A stretch of 44,671 nt of DNA, taken from Halobacterium bonnevillei (lineage in GTDB: Archaea > Halobacteriota > Halobacteria > Halobacteriales > Halobacteriaceae). Positions 42,109-44,671 of this stretch are shown here, one piece after another. Position numbers and translations under genes: made by a program. The DNA lies in assembly GCF_009831555.1 (NCBI RefSeq), contig NZ_WUUU01000007.1:1-44671 (forward strand). The letters run 5' to 3'. Numbering within the stretch: position 1 is the stretch's first letter; each line of letters opens with the position of its first letter. The notes below the pieces were generated by a model that saw only the letters and a list, made by a program, of their open reading frames with translations, was not told the DNA's origin and ran no database searches.

Positions 42109-42467
42109 CGCTCGCGGACGCGCTGTACGCCGCGATGACCGTGCTCCTGGTGGTCGCGGGCGGCGCGCTCATCTACCCGGCCGTGCGCGGCTTCCAGGTG
42201 GTCGTCTACCGACGCGCAGTACTGTACCTCGGGTCCAGCGCCGTCCTGTTCGTCGTCGGCTGGGTCATGACCGATCTCTATTATCGCAGCGTCGTCGAGT
42301 CGGAACTCCTCAATCTCGCTGGCATGGCGGTGCTGACTGTCGCCGCGGCGGTCCACTTCGTCGCGGTCTGGCTGTTCGCCAGGGACTTCATGCAGTTCGA
42401 CAGTGACACAGTCGCTATCGACGCCGACGTCGACTCGGGGGACGCCGGAGGGTTCGGCGATGAGTGA
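42105..42467 (+). CDS. Small membrane protein 4 of the cassette
   Basis: The 120-residue protein starts with GTG 42105. It has three hydrophobic segments (DALYAAMTVLLVVAGGALIY, VLYLGSSAVLFVVGWVM and LAGMAVLTVAAAVHFVAVWLF) and an acidic cytoplasmic-type tail (DSDTVAIDADVDSGDAGG). A basic YRRAVLY loop lies between the first two helices, a layout like the small membrane protein at 30741. The end overlaps the next gene by eight bases. Confidence 0.7.
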   Translation: MTLADALYAAMTVLLVVAGGALIYPAVRGFQVVVYRRAVLYLGSSAVLFVVGWVMTDLYYRSVVESELLNLAGMAVLTVAAAVHFVAVWLFARDFMQFDSDTVAIDADVDSGDAGGFGDE

Positions 42468-43008
42468 GAACAGCGACGCCGCATTGACCGGGCCGTCGGC
42501 CTCGCTCGACGACCTGAATCCGGGAGATCAAGCACTGGTGTCGCTTGCGGGCCGGAAATTCGACTACGGCCGCCTCCCCGAGTCCGCGTTCGGCAACCTC
42601 CTAGTGCTGTCCGTCGGCCGCAACCCCGGGAAGATCCAGCGCGCCATCGAAGCCGAGGGCGAGAACCCGCGGTCCGTCGGCGTCGTCCCCGTCAGCGGGT
42701 CGTCGATCGACTACGACGGCCCGATGTGGGTCGCGGACCGCGTCAGCCCCATGGACTTCACGGGCATCAGCATCCAGTTCACGCGCGCGTTCCAGCACAG
42801 CAAACCCGACGAGGGCTGGGTGCTCGTCGACAGCGTCAGCATCCTCCTGATGTATGCGGACGTCGACCGCGTCTACCGGCTCCTGGACTCCATCGTGGGC
42901 GCCTGCCGTTCGAAGAACGTCCGCGGCGTGTTCGTCATCGACCGGAACGCCGTCACCGACGAGACCGCAAACCGCCTCGCGGGTCTCGTAGACACGGTCC
43001 TGGAGTGA
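42460..43008 (+). CDS. Degenerate KaiC/RecA-like protein (DUF7504-like)
   Basis: The 182-residue soluble protein has a RecA-fold layout. A first strand FGNLLVLSVGRNPGKIQRAI stands where KaiC has its Walker A loop, but the GKT is absent. GWVLVDSVSILLMYADVDRVY looks like a Walker B region followed by its helix. NVRGVFVIDRNAVTDETAN resembles the next KaiC strand. Such ATPase-dead paralogues are common in haloarchaea beside signalling genes; nucleotide binding is unlikely. It overlaps membrane protein 4 by eight bases, so it probably acts with the membrane cassette. Confidence 0.72.
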   Translation: MSENSDAALTGPSASLDDLNPGDQALVSLAGRKFDYGRLPESAFGNLLVLSVGRNPGKIQRAIEAEGENPRSVGVVPVSGSSIDYDGPMWVADRVSPMDFTGISIQFTRAFQHSKPDEGWVLVDSVSILLMYADVDRVYRLLDSIVGACRSKNVRGVFVIDRNAVTDETANRLAGLVDTVLE

Positions 43009-43038
43009 CCGCGGCCGGCACGCGACGATTCCGCGTTC

Positions 43039-44259
43039 TCAATCGTCGGCCAGGTGTTCGGTGCTCGGGTTGATGCGCCCGGTTCTCGCGTAGACGCCCG
43101 CGACGAGCACCAGGCCGGCGACCAGTGGCACGAACGCGCACGCGACGTAGATCGGCGCGAACCCGACAGTCCGGATGAGCGGGAGGGTGACGAGCGGGCC
43201 GAGGGCGCCGCCGAGGTCGCCGAGGACGTTGTTCGTCCCCATCGCGCGCCCCATCCGCGCGTCCGGGGTCAAGTCGCCCAGCAGCGCCATCAGGGGTCCG
43301 CTGGTGCCGCCTTGTCCGGCGCCAATGCAGACGCAGGCCACCACCAGCAGGGCCAGCGAGTTCGACGCGGCCAGCAACACGAATCCCGCGAACGACACCG
43401 CGAGGAACACCAGCAGCGTCGGGAGCCGGGAACTCCGGACGTCGCTGAGTCTCCCGCCGCCGAGCATGAATCCCGAGGCCGCCAGCACCGTCACCGCCAT
43501 CAGTAGCCCGGACATCCCCTGCGGTCCGTACCCCCAGACCGAGACGTCGATCAGGTCGACGAACAACACGAGCGTGGAGAACAGCGCACCGAGGTACGCG
43601 AAGTACAGCGCGAAGTTCACGAACCCGACTGTCAGCGTCGGCACGGCGGTGTCCAGTTCCCACGGCCGCACGGCGCTGCGTTGCTCGGAGACGTGGGTCT
43701 CGGGGACCAGCGCGTACGCGATGACGCTGGCGAGCAGCGCGAAGGCGGCGGCGACGACGAATGCCACCGTCACGCCGTAGAGGTCGCTGAGGACGCCACC
43801 CAGCACCAGGCCGGCGGGGAAGCCGAGCGTGATGCCGCCGCGGACGACGCCCATGCTCGTTCCCCGGGACCCCTCGTCGCTGACGTCCGCGGCGATGGTG
43901 TACGCGGTCGCGAACACGAGCGCGCTCCCGAGGCCCCAGAGGACGCGCGCGCCGACGAACCACGCCTCCGGGAGCGGCGCGTTGAACGCGACGACGTAGC
44001 CGGCCGTGGCGACGGCTTCGACGAACAGGCCCGCAATCAGTGGGGCCCGCGTGCCGACCCGGTCGACCAGCGACCCCGCTGGGGCGTTCGCGAGCAGTCG
44101 CGTGAACCGGTTCGCGCTGAGGATGAGGCCGACGAAGAACGGCGAGATGCCCAGCACCTGCTCCAGGTTCGGCAGAATCGGGAAGACGACGCCGCCGCCG
44201 AAGCCCACGAAGAACGTGCTGGCGACGACGGCGACGACGACGGAACTGGTGCGGTTCAT
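43039..44259 (-). CDS. Major facilitator superfamily transporter
   Basis: The 406-residue protein has about 12 hydrophobic helices. The cytoplasmic loop GSLVDRVGTRAPLIAGL (about 62-78) is the MFS motif A, with a shorter equivalent in the second half (GGGRLSDVRSSRLPTLL). The LLGDLTPDARMGRAMGTNNV segment is typical of drug-efflux-like MFS members. Substrate unknown. It is convergent with the cassette (30 bases apart), and no regulator gene is next to it. Confidence 0.9.
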   Translation of the reverse strand: MNRTSSVVVAVVASTFFVGFGGGVVFPILPNLEQVLGISPFFVGLILSANRFTRLLANAPAGSLVDRVGTRAPLIAGLFVEAVATAGYVVAFNAPLPEAWFVGARVLWGLGSALVFATAYTIAADVSDEGSRGTSMGVVRGGITLGFPAGLVLGGVLSDLYGVTVAFVVAAAFALLASVIAYALVPETHVSEQRSAVRPWELDTAVPTLTVGFVNFALYFAYLGALFSTLVLFVDLIDVSVWGYGPQGMSGLLMAVTVLAASGFMLGGGRLSDVRSSRLPTLLVFLAVSFAGFVLLAASNSLALLVVACVCIGAGQGGTSGPLMALLGDLTPDARMGRAMGTNNVLGDLGGALGPLVTLPLIRTVGFAPIYVACAFVPLVAGLVLVAGVYARTGRINPSTEHLADD

Positions 44260-44364
44260 TCGGCTGTGTGGTCGAGCGTTCGGCGATCGCGGGCATGAGT
44301 GTGGCGAACGACGGCGGGGTTTCCGGTTCTCGACCCGGCTCCGTGACCCGCCGAAACGGGGTGC

Positions 44365-44671
44365 TCACTCGGTGAAGCGGCTCAGTTCGGCCTGCGCGGC
44401 CGGCGTTCCGTACGCGTCCACGAGCGGCCGGAGTGCGTCCCCGAGCGCACGCATCGCCTGACTTGTGGAGTGGTAGCCGAGTTCGCCGGCGAAGTCGTCC
44501 CAGGGACGCGCCTGGAGGAGTTTCCCGACGAGCAGTCGCTCCTCGCGGTCGGACAGCAGGTCGGGCGCGCCCGAGACGAGGTGGGCGGTCGCGAGGTCCC
44601 TGAACGGCCCGGGGTCGACGCTGTACATGCCAGGTCCGTGCGCGGCGGCCGCGACCACGCGCCAGTCGGCG
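44365..44671 (-). CDS. Hypothetical protein, C-terminal part (cut by window edge)
   Basis: The frame is open through the right edge, giving about 101 visible residues ending in SRFTE. An in-frame GTG at 44658 could be a start, but the codons before it (ADWR) look coding too, so the gene probably continues outside. The segment LLSDREERLLVGKLLQARPW with DDFAGELGYHSTSQAMRAL resembles a helix-turn-helix of sigma-region-4 type. Family not identified. Confidence 0.5.
   Translation of the reverse strand, partial: ADWRVVAAAAHGPGMYSVDPGPFRDLATAHLVSGAPDLLSDREERLLVGKLLQARPWDDFAGELGYHSTSQAMRALGDALRPLVDAYGTPAAQAELSRFTE

Overview
The window reads as chromosomal DNA of a haloarchaeon (class Halobacteria). 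The supporting signs are very high G+C with strong GC3 bias, proteins loaded with Asp and Glu, AT-rich promoter boxes about 27 bases in front of start codons (leaderless transcription), Tat-type lipoproteins, and the archaeal order tRNA-Ser, S13, S4, S11, RpoD, tRNA-Leu, L18e, L13, S9, RpoN, RpoK, enolase, S2. The species cannot be fixed from this alone.

Layout. 0-7 kb: a truncated membrane protein, an OsmC-family protein, a zinc alcohol dehydrogenase, then what looks like a small catabolic and uptake locus (NCS2 permease, cyclase-family hydrolase, class III CoA transferase, IclR regulator). 7-16.7 kb: MoeA with a MobA-like nucleotidyltransferase, a hotdog thioesterase, a DICT-domain protein, a short zinc-ribbon-like protein, a minimal FAD oxidoreductase, an SRPBCC protein, an aminotransferase next to an Lrp regulator, and a two-subunit 2-oxoacid:ferredoxin oxidoreductase. 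17-21.2 kb: an exported 1098-residue PKD protein overlapping a glycosylation-site-rich type I membrane protein. About 2.4 kb spanning both genes is strikingly AT-rich, while the two outer ends are GC-rich. 21.2-23.6 kb: a small acidic protein, an Mrp/NBP35 Fe-S carrier and MoaA.

23.7-29.9 kb is the conserved translation/transcription operon, dense and mostly overlapping. It is followed by five reverse-strand genes (a COG4315-type lipoprotein, a three-helix membrane protein, a winged-helix regulator, a VOC protein and a halocyanin-like copper protein). 33.0-37.6 kb holds isoprenoid genes for archaeal lipids (mevalonate kinase, isopentenyl phosphate kinase, GGPP synthase) together with an RNase J-type nuclease. 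A DUF1326/DUF2182 pair separates these from glutamyl-tRNA synthetase. 41.2-43.0 kb is a tightly overlapped run of four tiny membrane proteins plus a degenerate KaiC/RecA-like protein. An MFS transporter and a truncated gene close the window.

The parts most worth a second look are the mosaic surface-protein pair at 17-21 kb, the five-gene membrane cassette at 41-43 kb, and several perfect inverted repeats placed exactly at predicted promoters. I saw no CRISPR array, rRNA gene or insertion sequence.
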